Positions 7,121-15,275 are shown, counted from the stretch's first letter. The stretch is 46,545 nucleotides of DNA from Thiobacillus sp. (GCA_024709425.1 JANJWS010000052.1:1-46545); one strand, 5' to 3'. The notes: generated by a model not told the origin, from the sequence alone. Made by a program: numbers and translations.

Positions 7121-8014
7121 ATGAATCTGTCGATCGGTCCCCTCCTGTACTACTGGTCACGCGAGGACACCTTCGCCTTCTACGAGGCGGCGGCAAGCTG
7201 GCCGGTGGCACGCATTTACCTTGGCGAGACCGTGTGCTCGCGGCGCCACCTGCTGCGCCTGCCGGACTGGCTCGATCTTGCGGAAAAGCTTGCCGCCGCG
7301 GGCAAGGAAGTGGTGCTCTCCACGCAGACGCTGATCGAGTCGGAATCCGATCTCAAGGTGCTGCGCAAGATCGTGCGCGACGGTCGCTTCCTGGTCGAGG
7401 CCAACGAGTGGGGCGCGGTGCGGCTGTTGTCGGAAGCGAAGCGGCCCTTCGTCGCCGGCCCGACGCTCAACATCTACAATCCGGAGACGCTCGACGTGCT
7501 CGCGAGTCTTGGCGCGCGCCGCTGGCTGCCGCCGGTGGAGGTATCGCGTGTGGCGCTGGCGGCGCTGATGGAACGCGCTCCAGCCGGCATGGAAACCGAA
7601 ATCTTCGCCTACGGCCGCCTGCCGCTGGCCTATTCGGCACGCTGCTTCACCGCGCGTCATTACAACCTGCCCAAGGACGACTGCCAGTTCCGCTGCCTCG
7701 ACCATGCCGACGGCTTGTCGCTATCGACGCGCGAGGGTGAACCCTTCCTCACCATCAACGGCATCCAGACGCAGTCGGCCGGGGTCTACAACCTCATCAA
7801 CGAAATTCCGGTCCTGCGCGACATGGGTGTCACCTGCCTGCGCCTGTCGCCGCAGTCGCGCCATATGGAACGCGTGGTCAGGGCCTTCGATGCCGCGCTG
7901 GCAGGCGACACCGCGGCCGCCGCCGGGCTGGCGAAAGTGATGCCGGGGCCTTCGGTGGATGGCTACTGGCACGGCCGCGCCGGCCTCGAACAGGACGCCG
8001 CTCAATATGTCTGA
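7121..8014 (+). CDS. ubiV: Ubiquinone biosynthesis protein UbiV (peptidase U32 family)
   Basis: Partner of UbiU in anaerobic ubiquinone synthesis. The 297-aa product has Cys39, Cys175, Cys188 and Cys192; the first position and the 13- and 4-residue spacings match the [4Fe-4S] ligands of E. coli UbiV. The central YGRLPLAYSARCFTARHYN segment is the U32-type core. No Shine-Dalgarno precedes the ATG; the C-rich arm of the repeat sits there. The 3' end overlaps the queD-like gene by eight bases. Confidence 0.93.
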   Translation: MNLSIGPLLYYWSREDTFAFYEAAASWPVARIYLGETVCSRRHLLRLPDWLDLAEKLAAAGKEVVLSTQTLIESESDLKVLRKIVRDGRFLVEANEWGAVRLLSEAKRPFVAGPTLNIYNPETLDVLASLGARRWLPPVEVSRVALAALMERAPAGMETEIFAYGRLPLAYSARCFTARHYNLPKDDCQFRCLDHADGLSLSTREGEPFLTINGIQTQSAGVYNLINEIPVLRDMGVTCLRLSPQSRHMERVVRAFDAALAGDTAAAAGLAKVMPGPSVDGYWHGRAGLEQDAAQYV

Positions 8015-8456
8015 GACGCGCATCACGCGCCGGCTGGAATTCGACGCCGGCCATCGCATTCCCCATCACGACAGCCAGTGCCGGCACCTGCACGGTCACC
8101 GCTATGCGCTCGAAATCACCCTGTCGGGCGAGATTATCCAGACACCCGAGGTCTCGCAGCAGGGCATGGTGATGGACTTTTCCGAGGTGAAGGCAATCGC
8201 CATGGCCGCGCTGGTGAGCCAGTGGGATCACGCTTTCCTGGTGTACGAGGGCGATCGGGTGGTGGCCGAATTCCTTGCCGTGCTGCCCGGCCACAAGACC
8301 GTCGTGCTGTCAGTGGTGCCGACTGCGGAGAACCTCGCCACGGAAGCCTTCCGCATTCTCGACGCCGCTTACCTCGACCGCTACGGCAACCGCCTGAAGC
8401 TCGAGCAGGTGCGCCTGTACGAAACCCCCAACAACTGGGCGGACGCGTTGCGTTAG
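8007..8456 (+). CDS. queD: 6-pyruvoyl-tetrahydropterin synthase / QueD family protein
   Basis: 149 aa. Zinc ligands are visible as His16 (FDAGHRI), His29 and His31 (HLHGH), with Cys25 (DSQCRHLHGH) at the position of the catalytic cysteine of QueD. The C-terminal PTAENLATEAFRIL and LEQVRLYETPNNWADA segments are typical of 6-carboxytetrahydropterin synthases of queuosine synthesis. The placement between ubiV and ubiT, overlapping ubiV by eight bases, is unexpected because queD has no known role in ubiquinone synthesis. A pterin-related role in this operon is only a possibility. Confidence 0.87.
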   Translation: MSETRITRRLEFDAGHRIPHHDSQCRHLHGHRYALEITLSGEIIQTPEVSQQGMVMDFSEVKAIAMAALVSQWDHAFLVYEGDRVVAEFLAVLPGHKTVVLSVVPTAENLATEAFRILDAAYLDRYGNRLKLEQVRLYETPNNWADALR

Positions 8457-8481
8457 CCCTTCCACCCGCCAAGGAGCCGTC

Positions 8482-8937
8482 ATGCTGAACCTTGCCATTC
8501 CGACCCCCGTCTCCACGCTGGTATCGCGCCTGCCCGACGCGCCGCCGAGCCTCGCTTTCACGCTCGCCGCCAACCGTCTGCTATGGCCCGGCCTGCAGAC
8601 GCTCGACTGGCAGCCGCTGGTGGGGCGGCGCTACGCCATCCGGGTGAAGGATATCGGACTCAGCGTGCGCTTCACCGTCACTTCGGGCGGCTTCACACCG
8701 ACCCAGGGTGCACCGGAACTCACCATCAGCGCGACCGCGCGCGACTTCCTGCTGCTGCTCGGCCGCCGCGAGGATCCCGACACCCTGTTCTTCAGCCGCC
8801 GGCTGGTGAGCGAGGGCGACACCGAGCTCGGCCTCATCGTCAAGAATCTGCTCGACGCGCTCGACCCCGAGTGCGTGTTCAGCCAGCTGCCTGCGCCGTT
8901 GGCGAGCGTTGCGCGGCGCCTGCTTGCCAGCGCCTGA
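8482..8937 (+). CDS. ubiT: Ubiquinone biosynthesis accessory factor UbiT (SCP2 domain)
   Basis: 151-aa small protein with a single SCP2-type lipid-binding domain (LTISATARDFLLLLGRREDPDTLFF near residues 75-100). UbiT is the anaerobic counterpart of UbiJ and binds hydrophobic ubiquinone precursors. The identification rests on the SCP2 pattern, the length and the neighbouring ubiU and ubiV; the three together form the ubiTUV set of oxygen-independent ubiquinone synthesis. An AAGGAG ribosome site lies at 8470-8475. Confidence 0.9.
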   Translation: MLNLAIPTPVSTLVSRLPDAPPSLAFTLAANRLLWPGLQTLDWQPLVGRRYAIRVKDIGLSVRFTVTSGGFTPTQGAPELTISATARDFLLLLGRREDPDTLFFSRRLVSEGDTELGLIVKNLLDALDPECVFSQLPAPLASVARRLLASA

Positions 8938-9005
8938 GCGCGTGGCGCGTCCGCCCACCTCTCCTCCCTTTCGAGGCGGGTGGCCGTCGATTCCGGCAAC
9001 GGTGC

Positions 9006-9181
9006 TGTAGGAGGCCCGCCCTCGGGCCGATTGCCGTGACGTTTCCATCGCCCGACAATCGCGGCGAAGGCGCCGGTGCGTGGTTGTTGCCGCGTGAGCG
9101 GCTTTACAACCACGGCCTGCCCCCTGCGGGTGCTCCTACGGGGGGTCGGTGACGGTGTAGGAGGCCCGCCCTCGGGCCGAT
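9006..9181. repeat. REP-like palindromic repeats between convergent genes
   Basis: A 26-base unit beginning TGTAGGAGGCCCGCC and ending CTCGGGCCGAT occurs identically at 9006-9031 and 9156-9181, exactly 150 bases apart. Each unit is internally palindromic around GGCCCG/CGGGCC. Between them, 9116-9140 contains a related unit in inverse orientation ending GCTCCTAC. The cluster lies between the convergent ends of ubiT and the FmdE-like gene, the usual place for REP elements, which can end transcription or bind gyrase/IHF. Confidence 0.8.
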
Positions 9182-9215
9182 GGGGTGACGGTCGGTCGAA
9201 TCCGATGCGGCAACC

Positions 9216-9818
9216 CTATGCCCGGCACACCACCAGTGCCGGGTCGTCGAAGTGGTCGATCAGCAGGCGCTTCACGCGCATCTGCCACAGGCGGCCGAAC
9301 TCGGCGCGCTCCTGCGCGCGGGCGCTGCCGGACAGCACGGCGGGCATCAGCGCCTGCATTTCGGGCAGCGGCGGCACGATTTGCGGGTGATAGGTGGTGA
9401 CGAGGCTCGCGCCGGTGTCGAGCCGGGTGAAGCGCAGGTCGCCGTCGAACGCGGCGCCGAATTGCAGCAGGTCGCGCCTCGCATACTGTCCCGCCAGGCC
9501 CTTGAAGCCGCCTTCGCCCGCCGCACCGGTGAGCAGTCCGGTGACGCTCGCGGTGACGCCTGCGGTACCGTCGCCCACCGCCGCGGCGAGCTCGACGCGC
9601 ACGCCGCCGCGCTGCGGTCGGCCCTCCGGGTACAGCGCGGTGAGCGCCCGGTGGGTCATCAGGTAGGCGCCGGCAACGGTGGGGCAGGAATGCCCGGCGA
9701 GGCGCACGACATCGGCGTAGCCATATTCGATGAGGCCGTCCCCGGCGCCGAGCAACTCGGCGAGCGGATCGTAAACCACCAGCCGCGGCACGGCGGCGAA
9801 GAATTCCGGAAAGCTCAT
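9216..9818 (-). CDS. FmdE-like domain protein
   Basis: 200 aa, starting MSFPEFFAAVPRLVVYDPLA. The segment VRLAGHSCPTVAGAYLMTHR resembles the GHxCP signature of the FmdE domain, first seen in subunit E of formylmethanofuran dehydrogenase and found in many proteins of unknown role. No signal peptide or membrane segment. It overlaps the upstream membrane-protein gene by four bases (ATGA), and that gene follows a DUF2249 gene divergent from nsrR. A role in nitric-oxide or nitrite stress is inferred from context only. Confidence 0.65.
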   Translation of the reverse strand: MSFPEFFAAVPRLVVYDPLAELLGAGDGLIEYGYADVVRLAGHSCPTVAGAYLMTHRALTALYPEGRPQRGGVRVELAAAVGDGTAGVTASVTGLLTGAAGEGGFKGLAGQYARRDLLQFGAAFDGDLRFTRLDTGASLVTTYHPQIVPPLPEMQALMPAVLSGSARAQERAEFGRLWQMRVKRLLIDHFDDPALVVCRA

Positions 9819-10933
9819 GCGGGTCTCCCTGAAAAATGCGACCGCGCGAGGGCGACGGCCGCTTGAACGCTGAACCAGACAAGGGCGAGGGCGGCGAGCG
9901 GCAGCCCCCATGCCTGACTGCTGCCGGCCGCGAGACCGGCGACGAGGAACAGTGCGGCGCGCATCCCACCGTAGCGGGTGAGGCGCGCGCGCAACGTGGC
10001 GTGCCAGGCATCCTGCGCGCCCGGGCGCAGCCAGGTCGGCAGCAGCTGGCTCGCCGCGCCCGATACCAGCGGCAGCAGGAAGCCGGCGACGAAGGCGGCC
10101 TCCGGATCGCTCGGAATGGCAAGCGCGGCCGCCGCGCCGAAAGCGAGGCTCGCGACGAAGCCCGCCAGCGCGACGGCGAGCGGCGGCGCGGCACCGTGCA
10201 GGGTGAAGATGGCGTGCCTCATGGAACGCCATGCGGCGGCCTGCCGCGCGAGCGGCACCAGCCACAGTGCGGCGCCGACGAAGGCGAGCGGCGCGAACAC
10301 CGCGGCGCCGACAGCGATGGCGAGCGTGCCACCCGCCGCCCACGGCAGGTTGCGGCGCAGTCGCGGCGCAACCTGCGGGTCGGGGGTGGCGGCGGCGGTG
10401 GGAAGCAGCACTGCCAGCGTGCCGACCGCGGTCAGCCCGATGAATCCCAGCGTGTTGAGATGCAGATGCAGGCGGCGCAGCAGGGGCCGGTGTTCCGGCC
10501 ACACCGCACCGGCGAGAATCGCCAGCAGCGCCAGGGCGAGGCAGGCGAGCGCCGCCTCGTACCAGTCCAGCCCGGGGTGGGCGCGGCCGAGCGTCATGCC
10601 GCGGCGCTTGCGGCTCCATACCAGCATCGCCAGGGCCGCGACGGCGCCGAGCGTGGCGCCGAGGTGGCGCGCGCCGAACCAGCCGGGCACGGCGAGCGAG
10701 ACGAGCGCGAGTGCGCCGGCGGCGAGTACCGCCAGCGGCAGTGCAATCAGTAGAGGGGGTGCGGCGCGGGTGCGGGTGAGCACCGGAATGAAGTGGCTCA
10801 TCGCGCCGAAGATCAGCGGCAGCGCGCCCACCGCGAACAGCAGGTGCAGGGTGGCGGCGCGGCCGGCGCCTTGGAATCCCGGCAGGGCCGCGGCGAACGC
10901 GACCAGTGCCAGCAAGACCAGGGCCGGCAGCAT
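9815..10933 (-). CDS. Polytopic membrane protein of unknown function, NnrS-like context
   Basis: 372 aa with about 10-12 hydrophobic helices. Conserved-looking histidines sit in helices: LHLLFAVGALPLIFGAMSHF near residue 30 and RRLHLHLNTLGFIGLT near residue 155, reminiscent of NnrS/haem-copper-like membrane proteins. I cannot assign a function with confidence. It starts nine bases after the DUF2249 stop and overlaps the FmdE-like gene by four, so the three form one transcription unit divergent from nsrR. NnrS-type proteins relieve NO stress, which fits the location but is not proven by the sequence. Confidence 0.6.
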   Translation of the reverse strand: MLPALVLLALVAFAAALPGFQGAGRAATLHLLFAVGALPLIFGAMSHFIPVLTRTRAAPPLLIALPLAVLAAGALALVSLAVPGWFGARHLGATLGAVAALAMLVWSRKRRGMTLGRAHPGLDWYEAALACLALALLAILAGAVWPEHRPLLRRLHLHLNTLGFIGLTAVGTLAVLLPTAAATPDPQVAPRLRRNLPWAAGGTLAIAVGAAVFAPLAFVGAALWLVPLARQAAAWRSMRHAIFTLHGAAPPLAVALAGFVASLAFGAAAALAIPSDPEAAFVAGFLLPLVSGAASQLLPTWLRPGAQDAWHATLRARLTRYGGMRAALFLVAGLAAGSSQAWGLPLAALALVWFSVQAAVALARSHFSGRPA

Positions 10934-10942
10934 CGCCCTGGT

Positions 10943-11197
10943 TCAGACGCGGATGAAGTCGATGACGATGGCGCCCGGCTCGCGCTGCAGGTACTGGATG
11001 TCGACGGCGGCACCGTAGCGGTTGCGCAGCTGGTCGAGCAGCGGCAGCGGGTCGTGGTCGTTGACGAAGCGCATGCGCTCGCCGGGGGTGAGCGCATCCA
11101 GCGCGCCGAAGATGGCGGCATGGCGGAAGCGCTTGGCAATGCCGCGGGCGTCGAACGGGTAGATCTGGTCGGGACTGAGGTGGACGTGGGCATGCAT
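10943..11197 (-). CDS. DUF2249 domain protein
   Basis: 84 aa, MHAHVHLSPDQIYPFDARGIAKR, ending with EPGAIVIDFIRV. The fold is the short SirA/TusA-like alpha-beta type seen in DUF2249 proteins, which commonly neighbour denitrification and NO-response genes. The start at 11197 is supported by an AAAGGAG ribosome site ten bases upstream; the in-frame upstream codons are not needed. First gene of a three-gene unit. Confidence 0.8.
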   Translation of the reverse strand: MHAHVHLSPDQIYPFDARGIAKRFRHAAIFGALDALTPGERMRFVNDHDPLPLLDQLRNRYGAAVDIQYLQREPGAIVIDFIRV

Positions 11198-11299
11198 GGC
11201 CGGCTCCTTTGTAAAGATGTAAGGGGGATGCAAATTATAAACACATCATGACATGATAGGGAATATAATATGCATTTCTTTTACAGCTAATGTGCTGCC
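11198..11299. promoter_or_regulatory. Divergent promoter region with NsrR-like sites
   Basis: AT-rich island in GC-rich DNA. On the minus strand TATAAT (11239-11234) can serve the DUF2249 unit; on the plus strand TATAAT (11264-11269) can serve nsrR. Three operator candidates overlap them: GATGCA-N9-CACATC (11227-11247), a perfect 13-base palindrome ATCATGACATGAT (11245-11257), and AATATGCATTT (11267-11277), which equals one half of the NsrR box (AAnATGCATTT). A full consensus 11-1-11 box is not present, so binding is a prediction. Confidence 0.6.
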
Positions 11300-11746
11300 A
11301 TGCAACTGACTCGCTTCACCGATTTTTCGCTCAGGGTGCTGATCAGCCTTGGCGCGCAGTCCGAAGGGTTGATGACGGTTGCAGCGCTGGCGGAGGCGCA
11401 TGACATTTCGCGCCATCATTTGACGCGCGTGGTGCACCAGCTCGGCATCAAGGGCTATCTTGAGACGATCCGTGGCAAGGGTGGAGGATTTCGTCTCGCG
11501 CGTGCCCCGGAGCAGATTCGCATCGGGGATGTGGTACGCGACATGGAAAGCGGCTTCGAGATCGCCGAGTGCTTCCAGCCGGGGCAGACGGCGTGCCGCC
11601 TGATGCCCGACTGCGCGCTGAAGGGTGTGCTCGGTGAGGCGACGCGGGCGTTTCTCGCGACGCTCGACCGCTACACGCTGGCCGACTTGTTGCCGGCTCG
11701 CGTGAAGGCGGTCAGGCCGGCAGCGCGATCTGTCCGCCGGTGCTGA
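11300..11746 (+). CDS. nsrR: Rrf2-family NO-sensing repressor NsrR
   Basis: 148 aa. The N-terminus MQLTRFTDFSLRVLISLG is the Rrf2 winged helix; the recognition region is ISRHHLTRVVHQLGIKGYLETIRGKGGGFRLA. Cys91, Cys99 and Cys105 (ECFQPGQTACRLMPDC) provide the Fe-S ligands typical of NsrR. NsrR loses DNA binding on nitrosylation and derepresses NO-detoxification genes; its target here is probably the divergent DUF2249/membrane/FmdE unit. The 3' end overlaps the convergent nitronate-monooxygenase-like gene by 35 bases. Confidence 0.9.
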   Translation: MQLTRFTDFSLRVLISLGAQSEGLMTVAALAEAHDISRHHLTRVVHQLGIKGYLETIRGKGGGFRLARAPEQIRIGDVVRDMESGFEIAECFQPGQTACRLMPDCALKGVLGEATRAFLATLDRYTLADLLPARVKAVRPAARSVRRC

Positions 11747-12956
11747 ACTGGTAGTCGCGGAACACGTGCTCCGCGCTGAGGAGTTGGTAGCTGCCATCCT
11801 CCGCGCGGCACGAGGTGTCCTTGAGGCGGTAGGTGTAGTGGCCGCAGGTCCAGATGTCGAAATTGCGCATGTGTGTGCACAGGCAGGTCTTGTCCTGCAC
11901 CGAGATCTTCTTTGCGCCCGGGTGGCGCTCCACTTCGAGGTTGTAGGCGTCGATGTAGGCGCAGCGGCCGTTGGCATCGAGCAGATAGCCGTAGGCCTCG
12001 CAGTTGGGACGGATGCCTGAGCCAATGCCGGGGCTCGCCTTCAGCATGCGCATCGGGTAGCCTGTCGGCGATAGCGAGTTGACTTCGATGTCGGTTTCGC
12101 TCGCCTTGAAGTATTCCTGCTTGACCTTGTCCGGCAGGCCGCATTCCCGCGTGACGGTGAAGCGCGTCGCCACCTGCACGGCTGCGGCGCCGTGTTCGAG
12201 GAAGGCTGCGGCGTCACTGCCGGTGAAGATGCCGCCGGCAGCGATCACGGGAATATCCAGATGCTCCGCCTTCAGCATGGCCATCACATCGGCGACGATG
12301 GCGGCGAGATCGTATTTTGCCCAGTCGAGTCCGAAGCCAAGATGGCCGCCGGCGAGCGGGCCTTCCACTACCACGTAGTCGGGCGCGCGATCGAGGCGCG
12401 CGTTCTTGCGCAGGAACATGCCCAACGCGCGCGCCGACGACACGATGATCCCCAGCTTCGCATCGCGGAAGCGCGGATGGTCCTCGATCAGCGCGAACGA
12501 GCCCAGATGCAGGCCGGCCGCCAGCGTGATGCCGTCGATGCCGGCGTCGAGCGCCGCGGTCAGCCGCACGCGCAGCGTCTCGCGCGGCGCGTTCATGGTC
12601 AGCTTCTCCATGCAGTTGATGAAGATCATGCCCTCGCCGCGCTTCGCTTCCATGGCGCGGCTGACGTGCTGGCGCGTGGCTTCCTCGAGTTCCGCGAGGT
12701 TGAAATGGACGTCGCGTTTGTCGCTGCTGGCGACGTTGGCCTTGTATTTCTTCAACTTCTGGCTGACGTAGTTGGTGTCGTAACGGCGGTCCGACACCGT
12801 CGGCAGCATGGCGTCCGAGATATGGCCGATCCCGCCCAGACGCGCCGCTTCCAGCGCCAGGTCGGCGGTAGAGATGTCGACGCCCATCCCGCCAATGACG
12901 ATCGGTACCAGTTCCTGCTTGCCAAAGCGCAGCCGGAAATCATCCACGCGTTTCAT
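11712..12956 (-). CDS. Nitronate monooxygenase-like FMN protein with Cys-rich C-terminus
   Basis: 414 aa. Residues about 15-300 form the FMN TIM-barrel of the 2-nitropropane dioxygenase family (IGGMGVDISTADLALEAARLGG; VEGPLAGGHLG; IPVIAAGGIFTGSDAAAFLEHGA). The family oxidises alkyl nitronates, but many members have other substrates. The last ~100 residues carry Cys319, Cys332, Cys358, Cys360, Cys371 and Cys383 (CLC ... CGHYTYRLKDTSC), not part of a standard nitronate monooxygenase and suggestive of a metal or Fe-S site. AAGGA precedes the ATG. Converges on, and overlaps, nsrR. Confidence 0.75.
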   Translation of the reverse strand: MKRVDDFRLRFGKQELVPIVIGGMGVDISTADLALEAARLGGIGHISDAMLPTVSDRRYDTNYVSQKLKKYKANVASSDKRDVHFNLAELEEATRQHVSRAMEAKRGEGMIFINCMEKLTMNAPRETLRVRLTAALDAGIDGITLAAGLHLGSFALIEDHPRFRDAKLGIIVSSARALGMFLRKNARLDRAPDYVVVEGPLAGGHLGFGLDWAKYDLAAIVADVMAMLKAEHLDIPVIAAGGIFTGSDAAAFLEHGAAAVQVATRFTVTRECGLPDKVKQEYFKASETDIEVNSLSPTGYPMRMLKASPGIGSGIRPNCEAYGYLLDANGRCAYIDAYNLEVERHPGAKKISVQDKTCLCTHMRNFDIWTCGHYTYRLKDTSCRAEDGSYQLLSAEHVFRDYQFSTGGQIALPA

Positions 12957-13150
12957 TGTGTTCCTTTTGTTTCAGGTTGGCGGCTCACCGGGCGCCGTGC
13001 GCGAAACGCGCCAGGCTTCGCGTCGGGCCGCGTTTCGCTGCTTGGGGTCTGCCATTGTAGCTGACGCGGTCGCTTCACCCGCATGCGCCGCGGATGGCGC
13101 GGTATGGCCGCTCGAAAAATTCTCCTTGCGGGCGTACGCGTGCCGCGATA

Positions 13151-13190
13151 TATAATCCCACGATCACATGATCGGGTGATCATGTGATCG
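13151..13190 (+). promoter_or_regulatory. Promoter -10 and perfect palindromic operator upstream of the cytochrome/FadL genes
   Basis: TATAAT (13151-13156) is followed by CGATCACATGATC (13161-13173), GGGT, and the exact complement GATCATGTGATCG (13178-13190). The 13-base arms cover the expected transcription start, so a bound dimer would block initiation. The TetR regulator encoded at 15352-15966 is the obvious candidate. No good -35 hexamer is visible. Confidence 0.7.
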
Positions 13191-13220
13191 TCCACCCGCA
13201 ACCCCAGTTCTGGAGAAAAC

Positions 13221-13814
13221 ATGAAGAAAGCCCTGCTCACCCCCTTGTTCCTGGCTGGCAGCCTGGCCTCGACCGCGCTTTTTGCCGCTGAGCCGGCGAA
13301 GCCAGCCGCCATGCCCGCCGAGATGCAGCAGATGATGAAGATGTACACGCCGGAGATGCGGCAGAAGGCCATGGCGCTGTCGCCCGAACTGAAGAAGACC
13401 ATCCAGCAGTTGCATGCGCAGCACACCCGGCGCGCCAAGGAAACCACCCTGCGCCAGATCATGCACGAGATCCTCGCTGACTATCAAGCCATCGCTTCGG
13501 CGCTCGCCACCGACAACGCCGAAGCCGCGTCGGAGGCCGCGCGCCGTCTCGCCGGCCATCGCATCCCCAAGGGCGGTCTGCTGCCGTATTTCCCATTGAA
13601 CCAGATCAACGATGCCGACCTCGGCGTGCTCCCGTCGATGAACACCATCGTCGAAGGCAGCGCACTCAAGCTCGCCGATGCCGCAGACGCCGGCAACCTG
13701 CCGCTGGCGGCGACCTACATGAGTGAAGTCATGAACGGCTGCATCGCCTGTCACGCCAAGTTCCGCGGTGTGCCCGGTGTGTCGGCCAACCTGATCAGCG
13801 CCCCTGCCAAGTAA
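13221..13814 (+). CDS. Periplasmic c-type cytochrome, single C-terminal haem
   Basis: 197 aa. Signal peptide MKKALLTPLFLAGSLASTALFA with cleavage near residue 22. The rest is mostly helical and ends with one haem-binding motif CIACH (Cys174-His178) followed by AKFRG, an arrangement like cytochrome c-prime. The Met-rich segment MPAEMQQMMKMYTPEMRQKAM is notable. GGAG precedes the ATG. It is the first gene of a probable operon with a FadL-type porin and a small membrane protein, so it may handle electrons from periplasmic oxidation of an imported hydrophobic compound; that is inference. Confidence 0.82.
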   Translation: MKKALLTPLFLAGSLASTALFAAEPAKPAAMPAEMQQMMKMYTPEMRQKAMALSPELKKTIQQLHAQHTRRAKETTLRQIMHEILADYQAIASALATDNAEAASEAARRLAGHRIPKGGLLPYFPLNQINDADLGVLPSMNTIVEGSALKLADAADAGNLPLAATYMSEVMNGCIACHAKFRGVPGVSANLISAPAK

Positions 13815-13842
13815 TTTCAACAAAGCTCAGAGGAGAATCACG

Positions 13843-15006
13843 ATGCAAAAACAAATCGTCGCCACGGCCGTATCCACTGCCCTGTTTGCCCTGTCCACCG
13901 GCGCTCACGCCACCAACGGCGATCAGATGATCGCCATGTCGGCCGCGCAGGCCGCGATGGGGGGCGCCACCGTTGCGCAGGCACAGGACGCCGCCACCAT
14001 CCTGGTCAACCCCGCCGGCATGGCCGACCTCGGCATGCAGGACGTGCGTATGGACCTGGGTTTCGGCCTGCTGAACCCGCCGCGCGAGGTCAACGGTCAG
14101 GAGAGCGATTCGAACTGGTACATGATGCCGGCCGGTGCCGCGGCGTTCAATGTCAACGACCGACTGTACCTCGGCATGGCGCTGGGGGGCATCGCAGGCA
14201 TGGGCGTCAACGTGCCGGACATCTCCGTGGCGGCGGCAGGCGGCCAGCCCGTGGTCACGACCAAGCAGGTGTTCCGCTTCTCACCCGCCGCGGCGCTCAA
14301 GGTCAACGATGCCCTCACCCTGGGGGCGTCACTCAACGTCGTCAATCAGAGCCTTGCCATGTCCTTTGTTGGTGGCGCGGGGCAGATCGACCTGCCGCAG
14401 AACCAGCAGTTCGGGTTTGGCGCAACGCTGGGCGCGACATACAAGATCAATCCCAAGTTGCAGGCAGGTCTTGTCTACACGACCAAGACAGATGTCTCCA
14501 ACATGGAATATCACACGCCCACCGGGATGACGAGCTTCGACATGGATATTCCGGCCGCGGTTGCGCTTGGCTTTGCTTTCAAGCCGATGCCGGGCTTGTT
14601 GGTGGAATTCGACATCAAGCGCATCTTCTTCAATGACGTGATCGATCGCATCGCCATCACCAATCCGCAGCCCGGGATGCCGGCGGTCCTGCCGTTCGGC
14701 TGGGATGACCAGACTGTCTACGCCATCGGCGTGAAGAAGGAGATGGGGCCCATGGCGATCAGTCTGGGCTTCAACTATGGCAAGTCGCCGATCGGCACCG
14801 AGGACGTCAACTTCAACCTAGGCTCGATGGCGATCGTCGAGAAACACCTGTCGTTCGGCATTACGCGCAAGTTCAGCGACAAGGTGAGTGGTAGCTTCGC
14901 CTATACCCATGCGTTCGAGAACGACCTGACCTCCAGTGTGGCGCCCGCCAATACCATCGAGATCAGCCAGAACCAGTACAACTTCAACGTCGCGTACAAG
15001 TTCTGA
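13843..15006 (+). CDS. FadL/TodX-type outer-membrane transport protein
   Basis: 387 aa, signal peptide ending at THA-type site near residue 23 (GAHATNGDQM). The N-terminal hatch segment AMGGATVAQAQDAATILVNPAGMADL is the OmpP1/FadL signature (cf. NPAxxA). Alternating beta strands run to a terminal Phe (VAYKF), as expected for a BAM substrate. The family imports long-chain fatty acids or aromatic hydrocarbons. AGGAG lies eight bases before the ATG. Shares the operator-containing promoter of the cytochrome gene. Confidence 0.88.
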   Translation: MQKQIVATAVSTALFALSTGAHATNGDQMIAMSAAQAAMGGATVAQAQDAATILVNPAGMADLGMQDVRMDLGFGLLNPPREVNGQESDSNWYMMPAGAAAFNVNDRLYLGMALGGIAGMGVNVPDISVAAAGGQPVVTTKQVFRFSPAAALKVNDALTLGASLNVVNQSLAMSFVGGAGQIDLPQNQQFGFGATLGATYKINPKLQAGLVYTTKTDVSNMEYHTPTGMTSFDMDIPAAVALGFAFKPMPGLLVEFDIKRIFFNDVIDRIAITNPQPGMPAVLPFGWDDQTVYAIGVKKEMGPMAISLGFNYGKSPIGTEDVNFNLGSMAIVEKHLSFGITRKFSDKVSGSFAYTHAFENDLTSSVAPANTIEISQNQYNFNVAYKF

Positions 15007-15068
15007 TCTGCCCGAGGCGCGCCTGAGCGGTTCAGGCGCGCCGCAATCCCCTCAATACGGAGAGCCCC

Positions 15069-15275
15069 ATGACGGTAGACCGCATCGTGCATCTCATGGC
15101 GGGCCTGATGGTGCTCCTGAGCATCGGCTTGGCCCATTTCACCGGCAACGTCGCCTGGCTCTGGCTCACCGCATTTGTCGGCGCCAATCTGGCGCAGAGC
15201 GGTGTGACCGGCTCTTGTCCGCTGGCGTTTGTTCTCAGGAAATCCGGCGTCAAGGAAGGCAGTTGCTGTTCCTGA
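15069..15275 (+). CDS. DUF2892 (YgaP-type) small inner-membrane protein
   Basis: 68 aa. Two hydrophobic helices (IVHLMAGLMVLLSIGLAHF and WLWLTAFVGANLAQSG) followed by TGSCPLAFVLRKSGVKEGSCCS. This is the DUF2892 membrane domain found alone or fused to rhodanese. The Cys at TGSCP and the terminal Cys pair may be functional. GGAG six bases before the ATG. Ends about 75 bases before the tetR-type gene. Confidence 0.8.
   Translation: MTVDRIVHLMAGLMVLLSIGLAHFTGNVAWLWLTAFVGANLAQSGVTGSCPLAFVLRKSGVKEGSCCS

Noticed and set aside
9006-9181. CRISPR-like direct repeats
   Set aside because: Only two identical copies with long unequal content between, internally palindromic and no cas genes; REP-like instead.
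9836-11018. Overlapping plus-strand open frames opposite the membrane protein
   Set aside because: Highly charged, repetitive translations with no family features; antisense shadows.
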